Notes under the pieces: generated by a model
Told to the model about the DNA's origin: nothing
Seen by the model: the letters and a program-made list of their open reading frames with translations, nothing else
Database searches by the model: none
Made by a program: the position numbers and the translations under genes
DNA from: Aliidiomarina taiwanensis
GTDB taxonomy: Bacteria; Pseudomonadota; Gammaproteobacteria; Enterobacterales; Alteromonadaceae
Reading direction: 5' to 3'
Length of the DNA stretch: 64,000 nt
Assembly: GCF_003987015.1 (NCBI RefSeq)
Contig: NZ_PIPQ01000001.1
Span: 310,001-374,000, forward strand
Shown here: positions 39,463 to 47,470 of the stretch, piece by piece
Numbering within the stretch: the stretch's first letter is position 1
How the letters are laid out: each line of letters opens with the position of its first letter

Positions 39463-40698
39463 ATGGACGTGTTTCAACAGTTAAAGCAACAAGCCCTTGG
39501 GCTGCTCGATGTGCATAGGGCGAAAATAGATCACCTGTCCGATGCGGAAGTGCGAGAATACCTTGCTGGTATTATTCGACATGCAGCAGAGCAAGTACCT
39601 GCATACCATGCAGAGCCTCAGCAGGAACAATTAATTGCTCAAGTGTTAGACGACTTGCTAGGGCTTGGCCCGCTTGAAGTCTTGCTGCGCGATGCAGGCA
39701 TATCAGAAATTATGGTCAATCGCTTTGATACTGTATTTATTGAGCGAGCTGGGCAGCTCACTCGCAGTTCAGTGACCTTTGCAGATGAGGCCAGCGTTCG
39801 CCGTACCATCGAACGTATTGTGACGCCGCTTGGGCGACGCATTGATGAAAGCTCACCAATGGTAGATGCACGCTTAGCGTGTGGCTCTCGTGTCAATGCG
39901 GTTATTCCGCCGCTTGCTATAGATGGTAGCTCCATCACAATTCGAAAGTTCTCACAAACGCGTCTGCGCTTAAATGACTTAGTGCAAAATGGGAGCTGCA
40001 GTGAACCTATCGCTGAATTTTTAAAATTTGCCGTAGGGCTGAAGCAAAACATTCTTATTAGTGGGGGGACAGGTAGCGGTAAAACAACCTTGTTAAACGT
40101 ACTTGCCGATGCCATTCCGACGAACGAGCGTATTATTACCATTGAGGATGCGGCAGAGCTTTCCTTGCATAAAGACAACCTGGTGCGTTTAGAGTCTCGT
40201 CCTGCAAACCAAGAGGGAGAAGGGCAGATAAGCATCCGGCAGCTGGTTATAAATGCCTTACGGATGCGCCCTGATCGCATTATCGTAGGCGAGTGTCGCG
40301 GTGGTGAAAGTTTAGATATGTTGCAGGCGATGAATACGGGACATGATGGCTCCATGACCACTCTGCACGCGAATAGCCCTCGAGACGCTTTAAGACGCTT
40401 AGAAACTATGGTTCTTATGGCTGGGTTTGAATTGCCCTTGTTAGCGGTCCGTCAGCAAATAGCAAGCGCTGTTCAGCTGATTGTACAAATAACACGAAAT
40501 GCAGAAGGGCAACGGCGTATTACGTCGGTTTGTGAAGTGCAAGGCATGGAAGGGGATGTGGTATGCCTTTCAGAAATATATAAATGGGAACAGCAAGTGG
40601 GGCGTCATCTTGCTTGTGGTGAAGTGCCTTTGTTTTTCACTGGAGCACCTGACCGACTGCGCCCGCAGCTTATGGCGTGCTTAGCGGAGCTTACATAG
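39463..40698 (+). CDS. tadA: TadA/CpaF secretion ATPase
   Basis: Hexameric type II/IV secretion ATPase powering pilus assembly. The protein is 411 residues, with an N-terminal domain of about 100 residues and the ATPase core. Walker A G-G-T-G-S-G-K-T-T is near residues 201-209, and the Walker B-like R-I-I-V-G-E-C-R-G-G-E is near residue 271. A T-T-L-H-A-N-S-P motif follows. It is one base from tadB. Confidence 0.93.
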   Translation: MDVFQQLKQQALGLLDVHRAKIDHLSDAEVREYLAGIIRHAAEQVPAYHAEPQQEQLIAQVLDDLLGLGPLEVLLRDAGISEIMVNRFDTVFIERAGQLTRSSVTFADEASVRRTIERIVTPLGRRIDESSPMVDARLACGSRVNAVIPPLAIDGSSITIRKFSQTRLRLNDLVQNGSCSEPIAEFLKFAVGLKQNILISGGTGSGKTTLLNVLADAIPTNERIITIEDAAELSLHKDNLVRLESRPANQEGEGQISIRQLVINALRMRPDRIIVGECRGGESLDMLQAMNTGHDGSMTTLHANSPRDALRRLETMVLMAGFELPLLAVRQQIASAVQLIVQITRNAEGQRRITSVCEVQGMEGDVVCLSEIYKWEQQVGRHLACGEVPLFFTGAPDRLRPQLMACLAELT

Positions 40699-40699
40699 C

Positions 40700-41551
40700 A
40701 TGGCTTGGCTTATCATCCTGTCTATCTGGCTGCTAAGCAGCATCCTTATGGGCGGTGCTTGGGTGTTGTTTAAACGCTTAGTGGCGCACGTTGAGCACAA
40801 ATATGAAGTGCGGTTACAAAAAGGGCTCACCGAGTTGTTTATGTTTTTATCTGCTCGGCAGTTATTGGTGTTGTGGCTGTGTGCCTTGTTGTTTATGTTG
40901 CTAGCCATGATAGTGCTGCAACGCAGCGTGTTTGTTAGTATGTGCTGCTTGCTGGCTACTTTGGCGCTGCCACCTCTTGGCTATCGGCACTTAGTCCGTC
41001 GACGCCGACAGCGTTTTGTGGCGCAGTTGCCCGACGCCTGCATGCTCATCGCGAACGCGCTGCGCACAGGCAGCAGTATAAGCAATGCTCTATTTTTTGT
41101 TCGCACACATGCAGCAGCCCCCCTTTCCCAAGAGTTTAGTATTTTAGCTCGCAGCTTGCGCTTAGGCGCCAGTCTAAGTGAAGCCTTAGCAAGCCTGTAC
41201 CAGCGTTTGCCATCCGATGAACTTGAGCGCGTCGTCACAGGGTTACTATTAGGGCAAGACTCCGGTGGTCAACAGGCGCGCTTATTAGAAAAGATAGCCG
41301 CTAGCTTACGCGCCCGTGCTCAACTATCACGGCGGGTACAAAGCTTGTCGGCCCAAGGTAGGCTGCAGGGTAACGTTATGTCAGCGCTGCCTTTTTTCTT
41401 ATCGGCTGCACTGTGGTTTCTTGAGCCTGCAGCTATGAGACAGTTAATGCACTCTCTGTTTGGCTGGGTTTTGCTTGGCAGCATGTTGCTGCTTATTAGC
41501 ATCGGGCATTGGCTAATTTATAAAACGGTACGCATTGAGGTGCCCTTATGA
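40700..41551 (+). CDS. tadB: TadB-like inner-membrane platform protein
   Basis: A 283-residue T2SSF-domain protein. Two N-terminal membrane helices and two C-terminal ones flank a cytoplasmic domain with A-L-R-T-G-S-S-I-S-N-A-L, the TadB signature region. It likely forms the platform on which TadA works together with TadC. It overlaps tadC by ATGA. Confidence 0.88.
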   Translation: MAWLIILSIWLLSSILMGGAWVLFKRLVAHVEHKYEVRLQKGLTELFMFLSARQLLVLWLCALLFMLLAMIVLQRSVFVSMCCLLATLALPPLGYRHLVRRRRQRFVAQLPDACMLIANALRTGSSISNALFFVRTHAAAPLSQEFSILARSLRLGASLSEALASLYQRLPSDELERVVTGLLLGQDSGGQQARLLEKIAASLRARAQLSRRVQSLSAQGRLQGNVMSALPFFLSAALWFLEPAAMRQLMHSLFGWVLLGSMLLLISIGHWLIYKTVRIEVPL

Positions 41552-42348
41552 GTATGTACCTTGTCGCGGTTAGCATCAGTGTTTGGAGCGTGTCGGCCGC
41601 TGTGATTTACTGGGTAACGCAACCGGAAGGCCACAGGAAATGGTGGCCTATGTGGTGTGCTTATTTCTTTCGCTGGGTGCCTCAACCCGTAGCAAACACG
41701 TTGCGTCAGCCGTTAATACTAGCGGGCTATTCAAGCAAACAAGTGGAAAGCTGGTTTGGACGGGTCGTCGTAACCACGCTGCTTGGAGGGGGAATCATTG
41801 TGGCTTTCTCATCTTTCCCTCTACAGCTTGGTGGCGCTGCTTTGTTGATATATGTGTGGTTACCCTATTTAAATGCAGGCCGTCACGCAAAACGAAGGCA
41901 ACAAGAAGCTGTGTATGCATTGCCTGTCGTTATGGACGGTTTAGCCATGTTATTGGTAACGGGGGTACCGCTTGTTTCTGCTTTGCAGCGGAGTATGAGT
42001 CAACATAAAAGCCATGCGCTACAAGAAGAGCTACAAGTGGTTTTACAGGATATACGCATGGGAACCAGCCTAGCACAAGCGCTAGAAGGGCTTTGTCAGC
42101 GTTTGCCGCGGCCGGAAATACGCTTATTCGCAAATCTGTTATTGCAGTCGAGCCAGCAGGGAAATAGCTTAGCGCCTTTGCTTGAGCAGCAGGCCAAGGT
42201 GAGGCGTGAAGTGACGACAGCGGACCTAGAGCAATATGCACAAGAAGCTCCGGTTCGATTACTTGGTCCCCTCGCGCTATGTATTTTTCCAGCAACGATT
42301 CTTCCTTTTATTGGGGTCATTGTTATGAAGGTGTCGAACGGCTTATGA
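41548..42348 (+). CDS. tadC: TadC-like inner-membrane platform protein
   Basis: A 266-residue T2SSF-domain protein with N- and C-terminal membrane helices and the central region V-T-G-V-P-L-V-S-A-L-Q-R-S. It ends A-T-I-L-P-F-I-G-V-I-V, a typical TadC C-terminal helix. It is the partner of TadB and overlaps the DUF192 gene by ATGA. Confidence 0.87.
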   Translation: MSMYLVAVSISVWSVSAAVIYWVTQPEGHRKWWPMWCAYFFRWVPQPVANTLRQPLILAGYSSKQVESWFGRVVVTTLLGGGIIVAFSSFPLQLGGAALLIYVWLPYLNAGRHAKRRQQEAVYALPVVMDGLAMLLVTGVPLVSALQRSMSQHKSHALQEELQVVLQDIRMGTSLAQALEGLCQRLPRPEIRLFANLLLQSSQQGNSLAPLLEQQAKVRREVTTADLEQYAQEAPVRLLGPLALCIFPATILPFIGVIVMKVSNGL

Positions 42349-42695
42349 GACAGGCAAAGCACAAGGAAGTGCAGGTTGCAGTAAACGAGCAACTGCTGTT
42401 CCGACTCCGGGTAGCGAATACTTTTCGGCAACGGTTATTAGGCTGGCGCGTGCGCGGCTCGTGTCATGGTATGTGGTTGCTTCCGTGCCGCTCCATTCAC
42501 ACTTTTGGAATGCGAATACCTCTTGATTTACTGTGGCTGACGGCAGACCTCACATTAGCTCGACTGGATCGCCAGGTAACGCCTTATCGGCTGAGTCGCT
42601 GTAGCTCTGCGTTCAGTGTGATTGAGCTACCAGCAGGCGTAGTGCCAGCAAAAGTGAATTCAATAAGGCTAGTAACACAAGGAGGTGCACCATGA
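42345..42695 (+). CDS. DUF192-family protein in the Tad-like operon
   Basis: A 116-residue protein from the ATG at 42345. DUF192 features are visible: A-N-T-F-R-Q-R-L-L-G-W, then G-M-W-L-L-P-C and H-T-F-G-M-R-I-P-L-D (the usual f-W-M-k-n-t-x-x-P-L-D-i motif in altered form), and I-E-L-P-A-G-V. It lacks a signal peptide, whereas many DUF192 proteins are exported. Function in pilus systems is unknown; a cytoplasmic accessory role is possible. ATGA overlaps on both sides make it an integral operon member. Confidence 0.75.
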   Translation: MRQAKHKEVQVAVNEQLLFRLRVANTFRQRLLGWRVRGSCHGMWLLPCRSIHTFGMRIPLDLLWLTADLTLARLDRQVTPYRLSRCSSAFSVIELPAGVVPAKVNSIRLVTQGGAP

Positions 42696-43129
42696 GGTTA
42701 ATGGTATTTGTTTTTATTGTCAGTCTATGTGTTGGGTGTAGTCACCGGGCGGTATCCGACTATGAATTGCAAGTGATGGATTCCCGTATAAACCAAGCTT
42801 ATAAAAGGGGCGACTTGGCCACAACCGAAGCACTATTGCGACGAAAACTGAAAGGCCAGAAAAGCGACTTCACGGCTTGGTTGATGCTCGGTGAGGTACT
42901 GATGCGCAGCCACGATTACAGCGCTGCTCATTATGCTTATCAAGTGGCGACAGAACTAGCGCCTGACCATGCCAGTGCTTGGTACCAGCTAGCGTTAAGT
43001 CATTTGCGTTTAGCTACAGAAGCACTGATTGAAGCAGACACGCATGGGGAGCGAGACCAACCCTTGCCTTTGTTACTTTGGTTGCTGGAATTACAAACAG
43101 GGCAACCCGTTGATGTACATGCGCTATGA
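42692..43129 (+). CDS. TPR lipoprotein, TadD-like
   Basis: A 145-residue predicted lipoprotein with a short signal ending C-V-G-C (lipid Cys at residue 16). Two TPR-like repeats follow (about residues 48-115, with A-W-L-M-L-G-E-V-L-M and A-S-A-W-Y-Q-L-A-L). TadD proteins, which help secretin assembly, have the same layout but are usually longer. It overlaps the next gene by ATGA. Confidence 0.72.
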   Translation: MRLMVFVFIVSLCVGCSHRAVSDYELQVMDSRINQAYKRGDLATTEALLRRKLKGQKSDFTAWLMLGEVLMRSHDYSAAHYAYQVATELAPDHASAWYQLALSHLRLATEALIEADTHGERDQPLPLLLWLLELQTGQPVDVHAL

Positions 43130-44613
43130 AGCATCAGTCTGGCTTTATACTCGTGGTTTTTGTTGGCTTGTTAATGGCAGGTGCAACAGCGCTCTGGCTA
43201 GTACAAGTCACTGCCGCTTACCATGAACACGAGCGAGCACTTGCGCATTTACAGCAGCAATTGCATACAGCCCGTGTTCAACTGTTTTGGCAGGCCATAG
43301 AAAAAGAGCCAGCTGACACCTGGTTAAACTGGCAAACCCATCCAGATAGGCTAACTTGGCTTGAGTCACTCAAGCAGCAAGGCCTACAGGCTAAAATAGA
43401 AGTTCATCCGCTGCGTTTAGTTGTGGAGCTTCACTCAGACAAGCGTGCGCACATGCTAAGTAACCGCTTGGTTAAAAGCGTGGCGCAAGGCAGTGAGCTT
43501 CATTTAAACGTACCGGAACAGCAACCACAAGATACCCAGGCACAAAGCATTCAACGTATAGCAGACACTCCACAAGTGATGGCAACCGACTTGCGGGGGG
43601 CCTGGGGCTTGATATCGAATGCGCAGCAGGTTTCGGGTAAGGGCTTAGTCGCACAAACGGTGCAGTCTGAATTGCTACACGCCAAGCAAAGCCAAAGCGA
43701 CAGTGCCAATATACAGCAGGTCACCAGCCATTCGCTCAACACTGCAATAAAGGTGGTAGCTCAAGGAATTGATAGCCAGCAGCTACTTGTGTCTCAAACT
43801 AGCTTTGACGAAGCAACAATGGCTCAACTGCAAGCGCAGAACATGGTTGTGCAGAAGGCTCATGTGCCCCTGATGCAAATAAACACAGGCGTGGTCGCAC
43901 ACACGAAAGCGAAAAAAATGAACGTCTTAGGTGTTCTCTCACTGACTGGGCAAGAGCAGCTTGGAATCACCCAGTTTCAAGAGAGTTTGAGCACCTTGGA
44001 ACAGGCCATTTACTATTGTTTACATGAAAGTAAATGGTGTTTAGCACCCATAAAGCCGACTTTGCATAGGGTAGACTGTCAGAATTGTCAGTCGCAACAA
44101 TATGCTGAGTATTTTTTGTCGGTACTGGAGTATGAAGTAAGTAATTGCAGGCATGGCTGTGGTATTCGCCTACAGGTGCCGAACAATATTGAGGCTCATT
44201 GTCCAAAAGCAAGCATACCTGCTGGTGGGTCGGGTAAGCTACGCTGTGAGGTGTCGGGTAATTTAATAGACGCCTCAGAGTATAGCTTTGTGGTACAAGC
44301 CCAGTTGTATAGCATGAAGAACCCGTCGGTATACTTACAACAGGCGAAAGCAGTCCAGTGGCAGTTATTAGCAACGGAATGTGAAGCTAAAGACGTCAGC
44401 GTCACTATTTTAGAGCGGTGGCCACCCGCTACTTATACGTTGACGCTTCCAACTTTTCCAGGTGGCGAAACGTACGCATGGTATGGGAATATTGAGTATC
44501 CATGCAACAACACTGCAAATAATCAGCTGATGTTTTGCGATATGGCAGCCTTTTGCTCACGTTATGGAGCTTGGCAAGACATTCAAGCCAGCTGCATTTG
44601 TCGCGACTGGTAA
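43126..44613 (+). CDS. Large prepilin-like protein with Cys-rich C-terminal domain
   Basis: A 495-residue protein of no recognised family and the last gene of the Tad-like operon. The N-terminus Q-S-G-F-I-L-V-V-F-V-G-L-L resembles a prepilin leader (cleavage after Gly 6) without Glu at +5, as in GspK/PilX-type minor pilins. Residues 35-297 are Gln-rich and free of Cys. From Cys 298 to the end there are 14 Cys in 198 residues, including C-Q-N-C and C-I-C pairs, suggesting a disulfide-stapled extracellular domain. A tip pilin or adhesin role is an inference. Confidence 0.72.
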   Translation: MKHQSGFILVVFVGLLMAGATALWLVQVTAAYHEHERALAHLQQQLHTARVQLFWQAIEKEPADTWLNWQTHPDRLTWLESLKQQGLQAKIEVHPLRLVVELHSDKRAHMLSNRLVKSVAQGSELHLNVPEQQPQDTQAQSIQRIADTPQVMATDLRGAWGLISNAQQVSGKGLVAQTVQSELLHAKQSQSDSANIQQVTSHSLNTAIKVVAQGIDSQQLLVSQTSFDEATMAQLQAQNMVVQKAHVPLMQINTGVVAHTKAKKMNVLGVLSLTGQEQLGITQFQESLSTLEQAIYYCLHESKWCLAPIKPTLHRVDCQNCQSQQYAEYFLSVLEYEVSNCRHGCGIRLQVPNNIEAHCPKASIPAGGSGKLRCEVSGNLIDASEYSFVVQAQLYSMKNPSVYLQQAKAVQWQLLATECEAKDVSVTILERWPPATYTLTLPTFPGGETYAWYGNIEYPCNNTANNQLMFCDMAAFCSRYGAWQDIQASCICRDW

Positions 44614-44646
44614 TATAAATAAAGGGCTGAGCGCCCTTTATTTATA
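44614..44646. terminator. Bidirectional terminator, Tad-like operon / smpB
   Basis: Perfect fourteen-base-pair inverted repeat (44614-44627 with 44633-44646) around the loop TGAGC, AT-rich at the outer ends. It begins right after the last pilus-operon stop and extends over the smpB stop codon on the minus strand. Confidence 0.8.
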
Positions 44647-45112
44647 CTTTATGTTTGAGCATGCGCTCTTTTTCACGAGCCCAGTCACGGTCTTTAATGG
44701 CGTCTCGTTTATCGTGTGCCTTCTTACCTTTGGCAAGGTGAATCTCAAGCTTGACCCAGCATTTTTTCCAGTACATTGCAGTAGCAACAATGGAATAGCC
44801 TTCTCGCTCGGACTTGCCAATGAGTGTATTGAGCTCGCGTTTCTTTAACAGCAAGCGACGGGTGCGCTCTGGATCGTTAATAACGTGCGAAGAAGCGCTA
44901 TGCAAAGGTTGAATACGTGAACCAAGCAAGAAGGCTTCGCCGTCTTTTAAGATCACGTAACTGTCAGCAATATTAACTTTGCCTTGCCGTATACTTTTAA
45001 CTTCCCACCCTTGTAACTCAAGACCCGCTTCAAACTTGTCTTCTAAGAAGTACTCGTGGCGAGCCTTTTTATTCAAGGCTATGGTACTAGGAGGTGATTT
45101 TTTTGATTTCAT
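44642..45112 (-). CDS. smpB: SsrA-binding protein SmpB
   Basis: Partner of tmRNA in ribosome rescue, 156 residues. Conserved [19 protein letters not shown] and K-G-K-K-A-H-D-K-R are present. The ATG at 45112 gives the usual N-terminus, but no Shine-Dalgarno is visible and a TATAAT lies 7 bases upstream, so the mRNA could start at or next to the ATG. No tmRNA gene is seen in this window. Confidence 0.96.
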   Translation of the reverse strand: MKSKKSPPSTIALNKKARHEYFLEDKFEAGLELQGWEVKSIRQGKVNIADSYVILKDGEAFLLGSRIQPLHSASSHVINDPERTRRLLLKKRELNTLIGKSEREGYSIVATAMYWKKCWVKLEIHLAKGKKAHDKRDAIKDRDWAREKERMLKHKV

Positions 45113-45118
45113 GCACCC

Positions 45119-45124
45119 ATTATA
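45119..45124 (-). promoter_or_regulatory. Consensus -10 element before smpB
   Basis: TATAAT on the minus strand, ending six bases before the smpB start codon. The -35 region is weak. If used, transcription would begin at about the A of the ATG. Confidence 0.45.
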
Positions 45125-45238
45125 CCTTTTGCTGCGTAACAGAAAAGGGGAAAAGAATACTTTCAATGGTATAAAGTATGCTTAGCTCAAGGTAGAATGC
45201 TTGCTTCCTTTGTAAAGTTGTAGATTTAGGACTGTACC

Positions 45239-45682
45239 ATGTCTCGAATTGAACGGAGCGCACTTGTGCCTTACAGCGCTCATCAAATGTTTCAGTTAGT
45301 GAATGACGTTGCACGTTACCCAGAGTTTGTTCCAAATTGTGAAGCATCGCGGGTAATAAGTGCCACAGAAAAAGAAATTGTTGCTGAGCTTTCAATTAGT
45401 AAAGCGGGTATTAGTCATGCGTTTACTACGCGCAACACACTTCACGAGCCACACCAAGTCCAGCTTGAGCTTGTGAATGGCCCATTTAAGCGCCTAACGG
45501 GTTATTGGGAATTTAAGTCACTGGCCGACGATGCTTGCAAAGTAACCTTGCGCCTTGACTTTGAGTTCTCTAGTAAGCTGTTACAGTTTGCTTTTGGTAA
45601 AGTGTTCAATGAACTAACAACGCGTATGGTTGACGCTTTCGCACAGCGGGCACGGCAGGTATACGGTCATGAGTCAAAATAA
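45239..45682 (+). CDS. ratA: RatA/COQ10-family START-domain protein
   Basis: A 147-residue member of the polyketide cyclase/START family (YfjG). E. coli RatA is reported to block 70S assembly when overproduced; eukaryotic Coq10 relatives bind ubiquinone. The motifs Y-S-A-H-Q-M-F-Q-L-V-N-D-V and Y-P-E-F-V-P are typical. It overlaps rnfH by 14 bases and is divergent from smpB, the conserved smpB-ratA-rnfH arrangement. Confidence 0.92.
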   Translation: MSRIERSALVPYSAHQMFQLVNDVARYPEFVPNCEASRVISATEKEIVAELSISKAGISHAFTTRNTLHEPHQVQLELVNGPFKRLTGYWEFKSLADDACKVTLRLDFEFSSKLLQFAFGKVFNELTTRMVDAFAQRARQVYGHESK

Positions 45683-46016
45683 TATTAGTATTGAAGTGGT
45701 GTATGGCACCCCTGAGCGGCAAAAAATACTGAGTATTCACGTGCCGCCAGAAACAACGGTGGCAGAAGCCATAGAGCTTTCCGGTATGCAGCGCTACTTT
45801 CCTGAAATGAAAGTGGAAAAAAATCGTGTGGGCATTTGGAATCGCACGTGCAAGCTAACCGACACGGTGAAGAATAATGATCGCATTGAAATTTACCGCC
45901 CACTTATTGCGGACCCTAAAGAAAACCGGCGCCGACGTGCTGAGCGAGCGAAACAAGAAGGCAGAGCAGACCAAGTAACCGGTGGACGGCCAGAGCGCAG
46001 AGGAAGTGAGTCATGA
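45669..46016 (+). CDS. rnfH: RnfH/RatB-family ubiquitin-like protein
   Basis: A 115-residue beta-grasp protein of the UPF0125/RnfH family, with the N-terminal I-E-V-V-Y-G-T-P-E-R, the V-G-I-W-N-R-T motif and the D-R-I-E-I-Y-R-P-L element. The C-terminus is basic (R-R-R-R-A-E-R). The ATG at 45669 overlaps ratA, as in E. coli. The function is unknown, though it travels with ratA. It overlaps sixA by ATGA. Confidence 0.9.
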   Translation: MSQNNISIEVVYGTPERQKILSIHVPPETTVAEAIELSGMQRYFPEMKVEKNRVGIWNRTCKLTDTVKNNDRIEIYRPLIADPKENRRRRAERAKQEGRADQVTGGRPERRGSES

Positions 46017-46501
46017 AGTTGTATGTAATGCGTCACGGAGAAGCAATACCACCTCAGGGAGGCTTTGGCATGCCCGGTGCAGATGCAGCACGCGTCTTGT
46101 CTGAAGCGGGCCACGAGGAAGCTCGGAAAGCCACAGAATGGCTACAAACCCATGAACGCAAAATAGACCTAGCCATAGTGAGCCCTTATGTGCGTGCCCA
46201 GGAAACCTTTTCCCATGTGGCGAACGCGATGCCAATTGAAGTTATTGAAGAAAGCAACGATGTCACCCCCGAAAGTGATGCAGAAGAATTTGCCGGTGTG
46301 CTGTTAGCTCGACTGCAAATTGAGCCGGCGGAGTCTATTTTAGTCGTGTCGCACATGCCCTTTGTTTGCTATTTAGTGAGCTATTTAGACACGCGTATTC
46401 AGCCTCCTTTATTTCCAACAGCAGGCATTGCAGTGCTGGACTTAGAACCCTTAGCTATGAGTGGGTTTTTAGAAACATTTTATCGCGAATCAGAGCATTA
46501 A
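46013..46501 (+). CDS. sixA: Phosphohistidine phosphatase SixA
   Basis: Histidine phosphatase superfamily protein, 162 residues, with the catalytic R-H-G motif in Y-V-M-R-H-G-E-A. The second conserved His is in V-V-S-H-M-P-F. SixA dephosphorylates phosphohistidine on signalling proteins (ArcB HPt in E. coli, or PtsN pathway components). Coupled to rnfH by a four-base overlap. Confidence 0.9.
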   Translation: MKLYVMRHGEAIPPQGGFGMPGADAARVLSEAGHEEARKATEWLQTHERKIDLAIVSPYVRAQETFSHVANAMPIEVIEESNDVTPESDAEEFAGVLLARLQIEPAESILVVSHMPFVCYLVSYLDTRIQPPLFPTAGIAVLDLEPLAMSGFLETFYRESEH

Positions 46502-46513
46502 GAGAGTTCATCC

Positions 46514-47434
46514 ATGAGCAGTGAAAGCAAAGACAAAATAGAGAACCTACGCACCATAGGCGACTGGCAAAGGTATATTGCGTCGCAGTTACACCAAGCT
46601 GAGATTTGGTTTGGCCATGGCGCAATGAATGGCTGGGAGGAAGCTGATTTGTTGCTTTCAGAGCTAACGCATATTCATCATAGTGAACTTTCATCTTACC
46701 TGGCCTGCCGTTTAGCTCAGCATGAGCGACAACAACTGGCAGAGTGGTTAACACTGCGCTTGGAAAAGCGTATTCCTGCGGCCTACTTGGTCAATAGAGC
46801 TTGGTTTGCTGGACTGCCTTTTTATGTGGATGATCGCGTCTTGGTACCACGCTCGCCTATTGCTGAGTTAATTGAGAATAAGTTTTCACCTTGGTTGAAA
46901 GAGCAGCCTCAACAAATTCTAGATTTATGTACAGGCTCCGCCTGCATCGCGATTGCTTGTGCTCACGCCTTTCCAAGCGCCATCGTCCATGCCAGTGATA
47001 TTTCCACCGATGCGCTTGCGGTAGCAGAAATAAATGTAGCTCATCATGGGCTTGAAGAGCAGGTGGCTTTGTTCGAGTCCGATGGTTTTAAACGCCTACC
47101 AGAAACCCAGTACGACTTGATAGTCACAAACCCGCCCTATGTGGATGCCGAAGACATGGCTGACTTGCCTGAGGAGTACCACTTCGAACCTGAGCTAGGT
47201 CTTGCCGCCGGTGACGATGGACTTGATTTAGTACGGGACATTCTACGCACGAGCCCAGACTATTTAACACCAAATGGTGTGCTGATTTGTGAAGTTGGTA
47301 ATAGCTGGGTGCACATGGCTGAGCTGTGGCCTGAAGTGCCTTTTGTTTGGCTGTCCTTTGAACGTGGTGGTGATGGTGTATTTGCTATCACTCGGGACGA
47401 TTTAATTACTTGGCAAGCCGCATTCACTGCATAA
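46514..47434 (+). CDS. prmB: 50S ribosomal protein L3 glutamine methyltransferase PrmB
   Basis: SAM-dependent N5-glutamine methyltransferase of ribosomal protein L3. The protein is 306 residues, longer than PrmC because of its N-terminal helical domain. It has L-D-L-C-T-G-S-A-C-I for SAM binding and T-N-P-P-Y-V-D. It precedes aroC, as in E. coli (prmB-aroC). Confidence 0.95.
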   Translation: MSSESKDKIENLRTIGDWQRYIASQLHQAEIWFGHGAMNGWEEADLLLSELTHIHHSELSSYLACRLAQHERQQLAEWLTLRLEKRIPAAYLVNRAWFAGLPFYVDDRVLVPRSPIAELIENKFSPWLKEQPQQILDLCTGSACIAIACAHAFPSAIVHASDISTDALAVAEINVAHHGLEEQVALFESDGFKRLPETQYDLIVTNPPYVDAEDMADLPEEYHFEPELGLAAGDDGLDLVRDILRTSPDYLTPNGVLICEVGNSWVHMAELWPEVPFVWLSFERGGDGVFAITRDDLITWQAAFTA

Positions 47435-47470
47435 GGGCCTGCATACTCTTTTAACCTTTAGGGGGAAGTT

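Noticed and set aside
39639-40361. Long open frame (240 codons) on the minus strand
   Set aside because: It lies entirely opposite the tadA ATPase gene, whose motifs and codon pattern are clear; it is an antisense shadow.
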